From NCBI RefSeq assembly GCF_030604785.1, contig NZ_JAUVVF010000004.1:62001-126000 (forward strand): a stretch of DNA of 64,000 nucleotides, given 5' to 3'. Shown in pieces: positions 15,691 to 23,853 of the stretch. Origin of the DNA: Paracoccus sp. (in: a-proteobacteria). Its GTDB lineage: Bacteria > Pseudomonadota > Alphaproteobacteria > Rhodobacterales > Rhodobacteraceae. Position 1 is the first letter of the stretch. Every line of letters begins with the position of its first letter. Made by a program: the position numbers and the translations under genes. A model generated the notes under the pieces. The model was not told the origin of the DNA. It saw nothing but the letters and a program-made list of their open reading frames with translations, and ran no database searches.

Positions 15691-17068
15691 CCTGCTTGTT
15701 CGGGGCGGCACGGTCGTCACCGCCTCGGACATTCAAGAGGCCGACATCGCGATCCGCGACGGCGTGATCGTCCAGATCGGCCGCGATCTGGGCCCGGCGG
15801 CGCGGATCGTCGATGCCCAAGGTTGCCACGTCCTGCCCGGCGCCATCGACAGCCACGTCCATCTGGCCCAACCTTCGGGCGACGGGATCGTGATGGCGGA
15901 CGGCTTTGCCAGCGGCACCCTGTCGGCCCTGTGCGGCGGGACGACGACGGTCATGCCCTTCTGCCTGCCCGCGCCGGGCCAGTCGCTGCGGGCGGCGCTG
16001 GCGGATTATCACGCTCTGGCGGACGGCAACCTGCACACGGATGCCAGCTTTCACCTGATCCTGAACGATCCGACCGAGGCTCAGCTGGGTCAGGAGCTTC
16101 CCGCCTTGATCGCCGAGGGATACCGCTCGATCAAGGTGTTCATGACCTATGAGGGGCTGCGCCTGCGCGATGACCAGATCCTGGCCACGATGGATGCCGC
16201 CCGCGCCGCCGGGGCGGTGGTCATGGTCCATGCCGAGAACGAGGACGTGATCCGCCATCTGGCCGACCGGGCCGAGCGGATGGGCGATCTGGTGCCTGCC
16301 GCCCATGCCCGCACCCGCCCTGTCGCCGCCGAACGCGAGGCCACGCATCGCGCGCTGACCCTGGCCGAGGTGACGGATGCGCCGGTGGTGATCGTGCATG
16401 TCTCGAACGGCGAGGCCATCGAGGAAATCGCACGTGCCCGCGCGCGCGGCGTCAACGTGACCGCCGAGACCTGTCCGCAATATCTTGTCCTGACCGCCCG
16501 GGATCTGGAGTCGATGGACTGGTCGGGCGCGAAATATGTCTGCTCGCCTCCGCCGCGGGACGAGGCGCACCAGCAGGCGGTCTGGCGCGCGATCGAGACG
16601 GGCGTCTTCGACCTCTTTTCGTCGGACCATTGCCCATTTCTCTATGACAGCCCGACCGGCAAGCTGAACCGCCGCGGGCGGCAATCCTTTCGCCACGTGC
16701 CGAACGGCATTCCCGGGATCGAGACGCGTCTGCCCATCCTTTGGACGCTCGGCGTCATGGGCGGGCGGATCGACATGATGCGCTTTGTGGCGCTGACCGC
16801 GACCAACCATGCGCGGACCTACGGCCTTTACCCGCGCAAGGGCAGCATCGCGATCGGCGCGGATGCCGATCTGGCGATCTGGGACAGCCGCATCCGGCGC
16901 ACGATCCGTCATGCCGATCTGCACGACGCCTGCGATTACAGCCCCTATGAGGGATTTCGGGCGCAGGGCTGGCCGATGACGGTGATCCTGCGCGGTGCGG
17001 TCGTGGTCGAGGACGGACAGCCCGTCGGGGGACCCCGAGGCCGTTATCTGGGCGATCGCGGGGCCTGA
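15680..17068 (+). CDS. Dihydropyrimidinase/hydantoinase/allantoinase family cyclic amidohydrolase
   Basis: 462 residues. All binuclear-zinc ligands match the hydantoinase pattern: His59 and His61 (DSHVHLAQ), carboxylated Lys152 (SIKVFMTYEG), His184 (MVHAEN), His240 (IVHVSN) and Asp316 (SSDHCPF). The enzyme opens a cyclic amide ring (hydantoin, dihydropyrimidine or allantoin type). The ATG at 15680 follows AAAGGA by 7 bases and overlaps the amidase end. Last gene of the rightward arm. The substrate-loop region (TYEGLRLRDDQ) does not let me choose between hydantoin and pyrimidine. Confidence 0.93.
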   Translation: MKHDLLVRGGTVVTASDIQEADIAIRDGVIVQIGRDLGPAARIVDAQGCHVLPGAIDSHVHLAQPSGDGIVMADGFASGTLSALCGGTTTVMPFCLPAPGQSLRAALADYHALADGNLHTDASFHLILNDPTEAQLGQELPALIAEGYRSIKVFMTYEGLRLRDDQILATMDAARAAGAVVMVHAENEDVIRHLADRAERMGDLVPAAHARTRPVAAEREATHRALTLAEVTDAPVVIVHVSNGEAIEEIARARARGVNVTAETCPQYLVLTARDLESMDWSGAKYVCSPPPRDEAHQQAVWRAIETGVFDLFSSDHCPFLYDSPTGKLNRRGRQSFRHVPNGIPGIETRLPILWTLGVMGGRIDMMRFVALTATNHARTYGLYPRKGSIAIGADADLAIWDSRIRRTIRHADLHDACDYSPYEGFRAQGWPMTVILRGAVVVEDGQPVGGPRGRYLGDRGA

Positions 17069-17244
17069 TCGGCGGATGCGCCGCACCGATGACGGACAAG
17101 AGACTGGCCATCCGGGCCGCGATCGACCATGCTTGACGCCCATCCGACGCGCATTCCGCGCCTTCCGACCACGAGACAGCGAAACCCGAGCATTTGACCT
17201 ATAACCGAGACCCGCGCCCGCCCGCCCGCACCAGACCGCCCGCC

Positions 17245-18318
17245 ATGCCGTTGCGCCCGTCTCCGGGTCCGACCTATCCGGTGTTCAAGCGCTGCATCCC
17301 GGAACGGGTGTTCTATATCCTTCCCGCGCTGATGTGGCTGGCGCTGGCCCTGCGCCATGGCAGCCTGACCCTGCCAAGCGCGGCCAATCCCTCGCTGGAT
17401 GCCGGGGGTCTGTGGGGCGAAAGCAAGTCGCAGGGTCTGGACCTTTTCGGCGCGACGGGGCAGCGTTTCCTGCCCGGCTTCGCCACGGTCGATTGCGATG
17501 ATGCGAGGGATCGGGCCGAGGATGCGGCGCGGGCCATGCGGGCCGCCGAACTGCGATTTCCGGTCGTCGCCAAGCCGGACCGCGGCTATCAGGGTTGGGG
17601 CGTGCGGCTGCTGGCCTCGCAGCCCGAACTGGCCGAATACATGGCGCGCCAGCCGCATGGCGCGCGGGTTCTGCTGCAGGCCCTGATCGACATGCCGGGC
17701 GAGGCGGGGATCTTCTACATCCGCGACCCCGACCAGGAACGCGGCAGGATCGTTTCGATGGCCTTCGTGCATCCGCCCCATGTCATCGGCGACGGCACCC
17801 ACAGCGTGGCGGAACTGGTCGCGGCCGACCCGATCCTTGCGGCCAATGCCGCGATCTATCAGGAACGCAATCCCGAGGCCTGGAACAGCATCCCGGAACC
17901 GGACGCATTCCACATGCTGACGAATGCCCGCAGCGCGCGGCTGGGGGCGGTCTATCGCGACGCGCTGGACCAGGTCACGCCCGAACTGGACGCCGTGATC
18001 GACCGCATCTCGCGCGAGATCCCCGATTTTCATTTCGGCCGCTTCGACATCCGCTTCCGCAGCCTGTCCGAACTGCGCGAGGGCCGCGCCTTCTGCATCG
18101 TCGAACTGAACGGCGCCGGGGCCGAGATGCTGCATATCTGGGCCGGGAACGGCACGCTCGGGAACGCGTGGGCGACGTTGTGGCGACAATATCGCAGGCT
18201 TTTCCGGATCGGCGCGCAGATGCGCCGGCAAGGGCATCAGCCTGTCGGGCTGCGCGGCATGATCCGTCTGCAGCGCCAGCAGGAACGGCTGAGGCGCGGC
18301 TATCCGCCCAGTTCGTGA
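17245..18318 (+). CDS. ATP-grasp domain protein of unknown function
   Basis: About 357 residues. ATP-grasp features: Lys110 in VVAKPDRGYQG, a second region DMPGEAGIFY, and Mg ligands Asp268 and Glu287/Asn289 in FGRFDIRF and IVELNGAGAE. Enzymes of this fold join a carboxylate to an amine or thiol through an acyl phosphate. A hydrophobic segment (RVFYILPALMWLALALRH) near the N-terminus suggests membrane association. A TTG at 17194 would add 17 residues; neither start has a clear Shine-Dalgarno sequence. It stands apart from its neighbours, so the partner substrate is unknown. Confidence 0.75.
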   Translation: MPLRPSPGPTYPVFKRCIPERVFYILPALMWLALALRHGSLTLPSAANPSLDAGGLWGESKSQGLDLFGATGQRFLPGFATVDCDDARDRAEDAARAMRAAELRFPVVAKPDRGYQGWGVRLLASQPELAEYMARQPHGARVLLQALIDMPGEAGIFYIRDPDQERGRIVSMAFVHPPHVIGDGTHSVAELVAADPILAANAAIYQERNPEAWNSIPEPDAFHMLTNARSARLGAVYRDALDQVTPELDAVIDRISREIPDFHFGRFDIRFRSLSELREGRAFCIVELNGAGAEMLHIWAGNGTLGNAWATLWRQYRRLFRIGAQMRRQGHQPVGLRGMIRLQRQQERLRRGYPPSS

Positions 18319-18381
18319 ATGTGACTTGCCGCAGAGCGGGCGCCGGTCGATCATGGCGCGGCACAAGGCCCGGACTCCGTC

Positions 18382-19311
18382 ATGATCGCTGACCTACCCT
18401 CTTGCCCGGCACCGGGCGCGATCATCGAGATCGCCGCGCCGGAACAATCGCTTGCGGGCGGGGCGCTGACCTTCATCCTGGAGCCACTGCGCCCGCTGCG
18501 CGAGCCGTTGATCGCAATGACGGGGATCGGACTGGATGCCGAGATCGAGGGCGATGCCTCGACCATCCGCCGCTACAACCTTCCGCAGGCCGGCGCGGAT
18601 CACGGCCTGTCCGTTCTGGCCGCGGGCCAACCGATGGGACGCCGGGTCGTCTTCATCCATGGCAGCCCCGGCCTGGGCGAGGAATGGATGCCCTTTCTTG
18701 CCGATGTGCCGCAGGGGCGCGTGCATCTGGCGCCCGACCGGCCCGGTTTCGGCGAAAGCGGGACCGAGCCCGTGACAGAGCTTCAGCAGCAGGCCGATGC
18801 GCTGGTGCCGCTGCTGGGATCGCCGCTACAGGCGCCGGTGGTTCTGGTCGGCTATTCCTATGGCGGTCCTGTCGCCCTGCGCCTTGCGGCGGATCACCCC
18901 GAACGTGTTGCAGGATTGCTGCTGATCGGCGCGGCCGCCGATCCGGGGCTGGAAGAGATCCACCCCCTGCAAGAGGTCGCGGCGGTCGAATTCTTCCAGG
19001 CGCTTCTGCCGACCGAACTGGCCAATTCCAATGCCGAACTGATGGCCCTGCGCGACGGGCTCGAGGATCTGGCAGATGATCTGTCGCGGGTGCGGATGCC
19101 CGTCACCGTAGTTCAGGGCACGGCGGACACGCTTGTGCCGCCCTCGAACGCGGATTTCCTGCGCGAGCGCCTGCCCGTTCCCCCCGCCACGATCATGGTC
19201 GAGGGCGAGGGGCATTTCCTGCCCTGGACGCATGGGGCGCTGCTGACAGCCGCGCTGGATTGCCTGATGCAGGGAGCGCAGGCTCAGTTGTCGGCGCCGC
19301 CCGAAAGATAG
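18382..19311 (+). CDS. Alpha/beta hydrolase
   Basis: 309 residues. Catalytic triad visible: Ser159 in the nucleophile elbow GYSYGG, Asp249 in QGTADTLVP, His278 in EGEGHFLPW; the oxyanion strand is FIHGSPG. The fold starts near residue 75; the first ~70 residues are of uncertain nature and the true start could be later (for example ATG at 18517). No substrate can be assigned. Its last 28 bases overlap the convergent DedA gene. Confidence 0.85.
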   Translation: MIADLPSCPAPGAIIEIAAPEQSLAGGALTFILEPLRPLREPLIAMTGIGLDAEIEGDASTIRRYNLPQAGADHGLSVLAAGQPMGRRVVFIHGSPGLGEEWMPFLADVPQGRVHLAPDRPGFGESGTEPVTELQQQADALVPLLGSPLQAPVVLVGYSYGGPVALRLAADHPERVAGLLLIGAAADPGLEEIHPLQEVAAVEFFQALLPTELANSNAELMALRDGLEDLADDLSRVRMPVTVVQGTADTLVPPSNADFLRERLPVPPATIMVEGEGHFLPWTHGALLTAALDCLMQGAQAQLSAPPER

Positions 19312-19856
19312 CGGCGCGTGATCCGGCGCCCCGCCCAGAGGATGGCCAAGAGCAGCACCGCCCCGACCAGCCATGCCCAATGGCCCATCCGCGCCAGCAG
19401 GATCTCGTAAAGGCCGAAGGCGCCGTAGAAGACCGCCATCACATAGACGAGTGCGATGCCCAGATTGATCAGCGCAAAGCGGCGAAAGCCGACGCGCAGG
19501 AAGCCGCTGGCGGTGAAGATCGGAAACAGCAGCCAGGGCACCAGCCGGGCCAGCAGTCCGGCCGCAAAGGTGCTGCGATGAAGCAGCTGCCGCCCCTGTT
19601 CAAGCCGCTCCTCCGAGACCCAGGCCGCGATCCCGCGATGCCGGATCGCCAGTGCGCCAAGGGCATAGAGACACCAGTCGCTGACCACCATGCCCGCGGC
19701 GACCGAGGCCAGCGCGAGGGCCGGGCTCATCTCGCCCGCAGCGGCCAGCCCCGCCGCCATCAGGATTGCCGCTTCCTCCAGCACGAAGGTCGCGCCGAAC
19801 AGGATGACGGCCAGCAGCAGCGGATTGCCAAGATAGTGTTCGACAAGCGTTTCCAT
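19284..19856 (-). CDS. DedA/SNARE-associated family membrane protein
   Basis: 190 residues with four to five hydrophobic segments. The central motif ARLVPWLLFPIFTASGFLRV with GFRRF corresponds to the DedA signature (R-x-x-P and G-x-x-R-M-P-like segment). Family members are inner-membrane lipid scramblases or flippases needed for envelope homeostasis. Glu27-Glu28 in FVLEEAAI matches the acidic pair conserved in the first membrane helix. It overlaps tail-to-tail with the alpha/beta hydrolase gene. Confidence 0.82.
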   Translation of the reverse strand: METLVEHYLGNPLLLAVILFGATFVLEEAAILMAAGLAAAGEMSPALALASVAAGMVVSDWCLYALGALAIRHRGIAAWVSEERLEQGRQLLHRSTFAAGLLARLVPWLLFPIFTASGFLRVGFRRFALINLGIALVYVMAVFYGAFGLYEILLARMGHWAWLVGAVLLLAILWAGRRITRRYLSGGADN

Positions 19857-19932
19857 GACGATCCGGGTCTGTCAGCAAGCGCCCCGCCGCGCAAGGGATC
19901 ACCGCGCGGGACCACATAAACTGTTCGGCAGG

Positions 19933-20277
19933 TCACTTGGGCGGGCGGCCGTCGCGGGGGCGCAGGGCGTCGCGGCGGGCGCGGTCGGACGGCGGCAGCG
20001 AGGCGACGGAATCGAAATCGTTGATGTCGCGCCGCGCCAGGCGCCGCATCCGGTTCCAGCGAGACAGGACCAGCCAGACCCCCAGCCCCGCCGCCGCCCA
20101 GATCAGCGCCTGCAGAAAGACATGCAGCCCCGGAAACACCATCACGACCAGCGCCACGACTGCCGCGCCGATGGCAAATCCAAGCGCGACATAGGCCGTG
20201 GTGATCATTTCCAGCGCCAGAAGGACGGCCCCGATCAGGCCCCAGATGATCCAGTCCGGCAGCGCCAGAAGGTCCAT
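19933..20277 (-). CDS. NfeD-like membrane protein
   Basis: 114 residues: two to three hydrophobic segments (IIWGLIGAVLLALEM; GFAIGAAVVALVVMVF; LIWAAAGLGVWLVL) then a basic tail that is shorter than the usual OB-fold domain of NfeD proteins. Located 3 bases after the SPFH gene, the standard pairing in which NfeD-type proteins partner a stomatin-like protein. Confidence 0.8.
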   Translation of the reverse strand: MDLLALPDWIIWGLIGAVLLALEMITTAYVALGFAIGAAVVALVVMVFPGLHVFLQALIWAAAGLGVWLVLSRWNRMRRLARRDINDFDSVASLPPSDRARRDALRPRDGRPPK

Positions 20278-20280
20278 GCC

Positions 20281-21135
20281 TCAGATCTCCTTGAGGATCG
20301 CGGCGGCCTCGCGGAACGCGTTCGAGGGACCGCCGGGCAGCATGATCAGCTTGGCATTGGGCGATTTCGACAGGCCTTCCAGCGCCTCGACCTGCATCCG
20401 GGCGGTCTGGAAGGTCAGCGCCTCGCGCGTGTTCTCGCCCGCGAGCGAGGCGGCGATCATGCGGTTGGCCTCGGCATTGGCCTCGGCGATGGCGCGGATC
20501 GCGTCGGCGCGGCGCTGCGCCTCGTAAAGCTCGGCATCGGCGTTCAGCTCGGCGGCGCGGCGCTGGCCCTCGGCGCGGGTGATGGCGGCGCGCCGTTCGC
20601 GTTCGGCCGCCAGAACCTCGGCCATGGCGGTCTGGGTGGTGGCGTTCAGGCGCACATCGGTAATCTCTGACCGCGAGATGCGGATGCCGTAGGTCTTGCC
20701 CGCATCCTCGAGCGCCTCGAGCAGCGCGACGTTCAGCGAACCGCGATCGGATTGCACGGCGTCCAGTTCGACCTTGCCCAGTTCAGAGCGAACCAGCGAC
20801 TGGACCAGCCCGATGACCAGCGCGTTGATCGAATTGACGCGGAACACGGCGGCCTCGGGGTTCTCGATTCGGTAGACGACAAGAAGCTGCGCGCCGAAGA
20901 CGACGTTGTCGGCCGACACGACCTCCAGCTCGATGTCGCTGAGCACCTGATCGTTGACCGGCACCTTGGAATGCACGCGGTCCAGGAATGGCACGATGAC
21001 GTTCACCCCCGCATCCAGCGTGCGGTGATAGGCACCCAGCCGCGTGACCACGAAATTCTGCGACTGCGGCACGATCTTCAGCCCCAGCAGCACGATGAGG
21101 ACCAGGACGCCCACAAGCGCGAGAACAAGTTCCAT
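20281..21135 (-). CDS. SPFH/Band 7 (stomatin/paraslipin) family protein
   Basis: 284 residues: one N-terminal membrane anchor (LALVGVLVLIVLLGL), the SPFH core (VPQSQNFVVTRLGAYHRTL, PFLDRV, DNVVFGAQLLVVYRI) and a long Ala/Glu/Arg coiled region (AEVLAAERERRAAITRAEGQ) that drives oligomer formation. These proteins form membrane rings that organise microdomains and control proteases such as FtsH. The ATG at 21135 is chosen because AGGAAA precedes it by about 8 bases; a 70-residue upstream extension is a shadow. Confidence 0.92.
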   Translation of the reverse strand: MELVLALVGVLVLIVLLGLKIVPQSQNFVVTRLGAYHRTLDAGVNVIVPFLDRVHSKVPVNDQVLSDIELEVVSADNVVFGAQLLVVYRIENPEAAVFRVNSINALVIGLVQSLVRSELGKVELDAVQSDRGSLNVALLEALEDAGKTYGIRISRSEITDVRLNATTQTAMAEVLAAERERRAAITRAEGQRRAAELNADAELYEAQRRADAIRAIAEANAEANRMIAASLAGENTREALTFQTARMQVEALEGLSKSPNAKLIMLPGGPSNAFREAAAILKEI

Positions 21136-21262
21136 CTGTGTCTTTCCTCGAAACGGGTCGTTGAAAAAGGCCCCGGCCGCCGGGACGCGCCGACCAAGGA
21201 TTGCCGCGTGCGGCCCCGTGATCAACCCCCTTCGCCGCCCGTTCGTTCCCCGCCACCCGGGC

Positions 21263-21282
21263 GGGGCGGGATCAGCCGCCCC
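21263..21282 (-). terminator. GC-rich hairpin at the end of the kinase gene
   Basis: GGGGCGG-GATCAG-CCGCCCC is a perfect 7-bp stem with a 6-base loop that includes the stop codon of the leftward kinase gene. It is placed to end or protect the long sugar-operon transcript. There is no T run, so it may be only an RNA 3'-end structure. Confidence 0.45.
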
Positions 21283-21937
21283 CCTGCACCACCAGATCGG
21301 CCATGCGCGAGGTTGACACGACCAGCCGGGCATTGGGCAGGTCATTCGCCTCGACCTTTTGCCGGGCCTCGGCCTCGGGCAGGTCGCGCCAGCGGCGTAG
21401 CAGCCGCCGTTCCAGTTCCGACAGGGGCACGTCCAGTGCGACCGTCAGGTCGAAATGGGCGGCCAAGGGGCGCCATTCGGGATCGTCCAGCAGCAGGTAA
21501 TTCCCCTCGACCAGAACCAGCCGGATGGCGGGGTCGATGATCCGGGCGCCGGCGCGGGCGATCTCGATCGAGCGGTCGAAGACCGGCACGGCGACCGGCC
21601 CGTCATCGGCGCGCAGGCGCGCCAGCGTCGCCGCGAAGCCCCGCACGTCAAAGGTGAAGGGCGCGCCCTTGCGCGGCCGCAGGCCCTGCGGCTCGAGCCA
21701 GAGATCATCGTAATGAAACCCGTCCATCGGCAGGATCGCCACCCGGCCGGGATAGAGGCGCGACAGATCGGCCAGCAGCGCCTCGGCCAGCGTGCTCTTG
21801 CCCGCGCCGGGCGGTCCCGCCAGCGCCACGAAGCGTCGGGCGGGGCCTGCGGCCAGGGGTGCAAGTCGATCGGTCAGCGCCGCACGGGTGATGGCGGCGC
21901 ATCCGGTCATGGTGGCATCGGCGGATGGTTCGGTCAT
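21272..21937 (-). CDS. P-loop kinase of the uridine kinase/phosphoribulokinase class (FrcK-like)
   Basis: 221 residues. Walker A GPPGAGKST at about residue 42, MDGFHYDD after strand 2, and LVLVEGNYLLLDD (Walker B-like with the E-G-N-Y-L-L motif) are the marks of nucleoside/sugar kinases such as the fructose-transport kinase FrcK. It is the last gene of a ribose-type sugar ABC operon, after a ketose 3-epimerase, so phosphorylation of the imported or epimerised sugar is likely. Whether it truly acts on sugar or on a cofactor is not shown. Confidence 0.85.
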   Translation of the reverse strand: MTEPSADATMTGCAAITRAALTDRLAPLAAGPARRFVALAGPPGAGKSTLAEALLADLSRLYPGRVAILPMDGFHYDDLWLEPQGLRPRKGAPFTFDVRGFAATLARLRADDGPVAVPVFDRSIEIARAGARIIDPAIRLVLVEGNYLLLDDPEWRPLAAHFDLTVALDVPLSELERRLLRRWRDLPEAEARQKVEANDLPNARLVVSTSRMADLVVQGGG

Positions 21938-21951
21938 GGCGGGCCTTTCCT

Positions 21952-22806
21952 TCAGATCAGCCCATATTGCCGCGCTTTCATCTTGAGGAAAGACAGGCCG
22001 TCGGTCAGCACCTCATCGCGCGAGGGGGCGACATCGCGCCAGACCGACAGCGCGTCGGCGATCTGCGGCGGCACGGTGATGAAGCTCTCCATCGCCATGC
22101 CCCCCTTGAAGCCGATGGCGGCCAGCGCGCCGAACACCTCGTCCCACTGAATCGTGTCCATGCCGGGCGTGCCCCGGTCGGACGCGGACAGGTGGATGTA
22201 TTTCAGATGCTCGCGCGCGCGCAGGATGCCGTTGGCCAGGCCCTTTTCCTCGATGTTCATGTGGTAGGTGTCCAGATGGACAAAGACGTTCTCGGCGCCC
22301 ACACGCTCGCACAGGCGGACCGCCTGATCGGCCGAGTTCAGCAGGTGGTTCTCGTAGCGGTTCACGGCCTCCAGCCCGAAGCCCAGCCCCTTGGTGCGAG
22401 CATAGGCGGCGGCCTTTTCGACCACGCGGGCGGTGGCGTCGTATTCGGCCTCGGTCGGGCGCTTGCCGGTGCGCTGGCCGATGCCGCCGTAAAGGACGCC
22501 GCTCATCGCCTCGGCCCCGATCGAGGCGGTCACGTCCAGCGCCATCTTCAGGAAGTCCAGCGCGCCCTCGGGGTTGTTCGTCGGCAGCCGGTCCAGCGGC
22601 AGCCCAAGCGAGGCCACGCAGGCGACCTGATGGCGTTCCAGCAGCGCACGGGTATGGGCCGCATCGACGCCTTCGGGGTCCAGCATGGTGATTTCCAGGA
22701 ACGAGATGTCGTGGCGCACCGCCTCGGGGATGGCATATTCCGCAGCCTCGCGGTTCCATTCCATCGCCCACATCGCGGTATGCACGCCAAAGCCGCTGAT
22801 CGTCAT
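21952..22806 (-). CDS. D-tagatose/D-psicose (ketose) 3-epimerase family TIM-barrel
   Basis: 284 residues. The four metal and catalytic residues of D-tagatose 3-epimerase line up with constant spacing: Glu146 (GLEAVNRYE), Asp179 (HLDTYHMN), His205 (YIHLSASD) and Glu240 (AMESF). Such enzymes invert C3 of ketoses using Mn or Co. Located between the permease and kinase genes, it fits conversion of an imported rare ketose into a form that the kinase can use. Ribulose- or psicose-type substrates are equally possible. Confidence 0.9.
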   Translation of the reverse strand: MTISGFGVHTAMWAMEWNREAAEYAIPEAVRHDISFLEITMLDPEGVDAAHTRALLERHQVACVASLGLPLDRLPTNNPEGALDFLKMALDVTASIGAEAMSGVLYGGIGQRTGKRPTEAEYDATARVVEKAAAYARTKGLGFGLEAVNRYENHLLNSADQAVRLCERVGAENVFVHLDTYHMNIEEKGLANGILRAREHLKYIHLSASDRGTPGMDTIQWDEVFGALAAIGFKGGMAMESFITVPPQIADALSVWRDVAPSRDEVLTDGLSFLKMKARQYGLI

Positions 22807-22848
22807 GTCACTGTCCTTGCAAGGTCATTCTGTTTTCGGAAAAGGATT

Positions 22849-23853
22849 TCATCGGGCCGCCCAACGGCCCCAGAGATGGCGCGCGACCATCACCGCGATC
22901 AGGATCGCCCCCCACAGCGCGGTGGCCAGATGCTGGTTCGTGCCGATCAGGTTCAGCCCCGAGCCGATCACCTGCAGGATCACCAGCGCCAGGACGACCG
23001 GCATGACCCGGCCAAAGCCGCCGAACGGATCGACGCGGCCCAGAAAGCAGGCCAGCACGGTGATCAGCAGATAGGCCTCGCCATGACCGACCCGGACCGA
23101 ATTGAAGCGCGCCGCCATGATGATGCCCGCCACCGCGCACATCAGGCCCGACAGCACATAGACCATCGTCAGTGCGCGGCGGGTGTTCACGCCGGAATAG
23201 CGCGTCGCTTCCAGGTTCGAGCCGAGCTGATAGATCGAGAAGCCCAGCCGCGTCCGGTTCAGGATCACCGCCCAGAGGATCGCGCAGAGGCCGAAGACGA
23301 TCAGCGGCACCGGAACGCCCGCCACCTGCCCCTGCCCCAGCCACAACAGCGCGGGCGGGAAGCCCGAGACGCTGCCGCCCCGCGTCAGGAATTCGCCCAA
23401 GCCCCGCAGGAAGATCATCATCGCCAGCGAGGCAAGGATCGGATGCGCGCCCGTCCGCGCGACGACCACACCCAGAACCCAGCCGATCAGCGCCCCGCCC
23501 GCCAGCGCGGCGACGATCGCGGCGACCAGCACGACCGGCCCCGCCGCCGCGCCCCCGCCCCAGATCAGGACCGATGCCAGAAGAAGCCCCGCGATATTGG
23601 CCGAAAAGGTCGCGGCCAGGTTGAAGCCGCCGGACAGGATCGGGATCAGCATGGCCAGCGTCAGCAGGCCCAGTTCCGGCAGCTGATAGCCGATCGACGA
23701 AAAGGTCGCCCTGGTCAGGAACCGGTCGCTGAGCGACGCGAACAGCAGGACCAGCACCACCAGCACCGCGACAAGCGCCATGTTCTCGCGCAGGGCCGGG
23801 GTCGTCTGACGGCCGGCGGGTGACAGAAAACGCGTCATCACGGCGCCTTTCAT
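22849..23853 (-). CDS. Ribose-type sugar ABC permease (RbsC family), second copy
   Basis: 334 residues with about 8-10 membrane segments. Signature regions GLLTLAMLIPILSGGFNL and ATRYSGVNTRRALTMVYVLS are typical of BPD_transp_2 permeases of carbohydrate uptake class 2. The ATG at 23853 overlaps the stop of the upstream permease (ATGA) and has GAGG 8 bases upstream; ATG 23838 is an alternative with AAGG. The two permeases form a heterodimeric channel. Confidence 0.92.
   Translation of the reverse strand: MKGAVMTRFLSPAGRQTTPALRENMALVAVLVVLVLLFASLSDRFLTRATFSSIGYQLPELGLLTLAMLIPILSGGFNLAATFSANIAGLLLASVLIWGGGAAAGPVVLVAAIVAALAGGALIGWVLGVVVARTGAHPILASLAMMIFLRGLGEFLTRGGSVSGFPPALLWLGQGQVAGVPVPLIVFGLCAILWAVILNRTRLGFSIYQLGSNLEATRYSGVNTRRALTMVYVLSGLMCAVAGIIMAARFNSVRVGHGEAYLLITVLACFLGRVDPFGGFGRVMPVVLALVILQVIGSGLNLIGTNQHLATALWGAILIAVMVARHLWGRWAAR

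Noticed and set aside
21925-23823. A 632-codon plus-strand open frame over the epimerase and permease genes
   Set aside because: Antisense shadow; the minus-strand genes have full family motifs and Shine-Dalgarno sites, this frame has neither.
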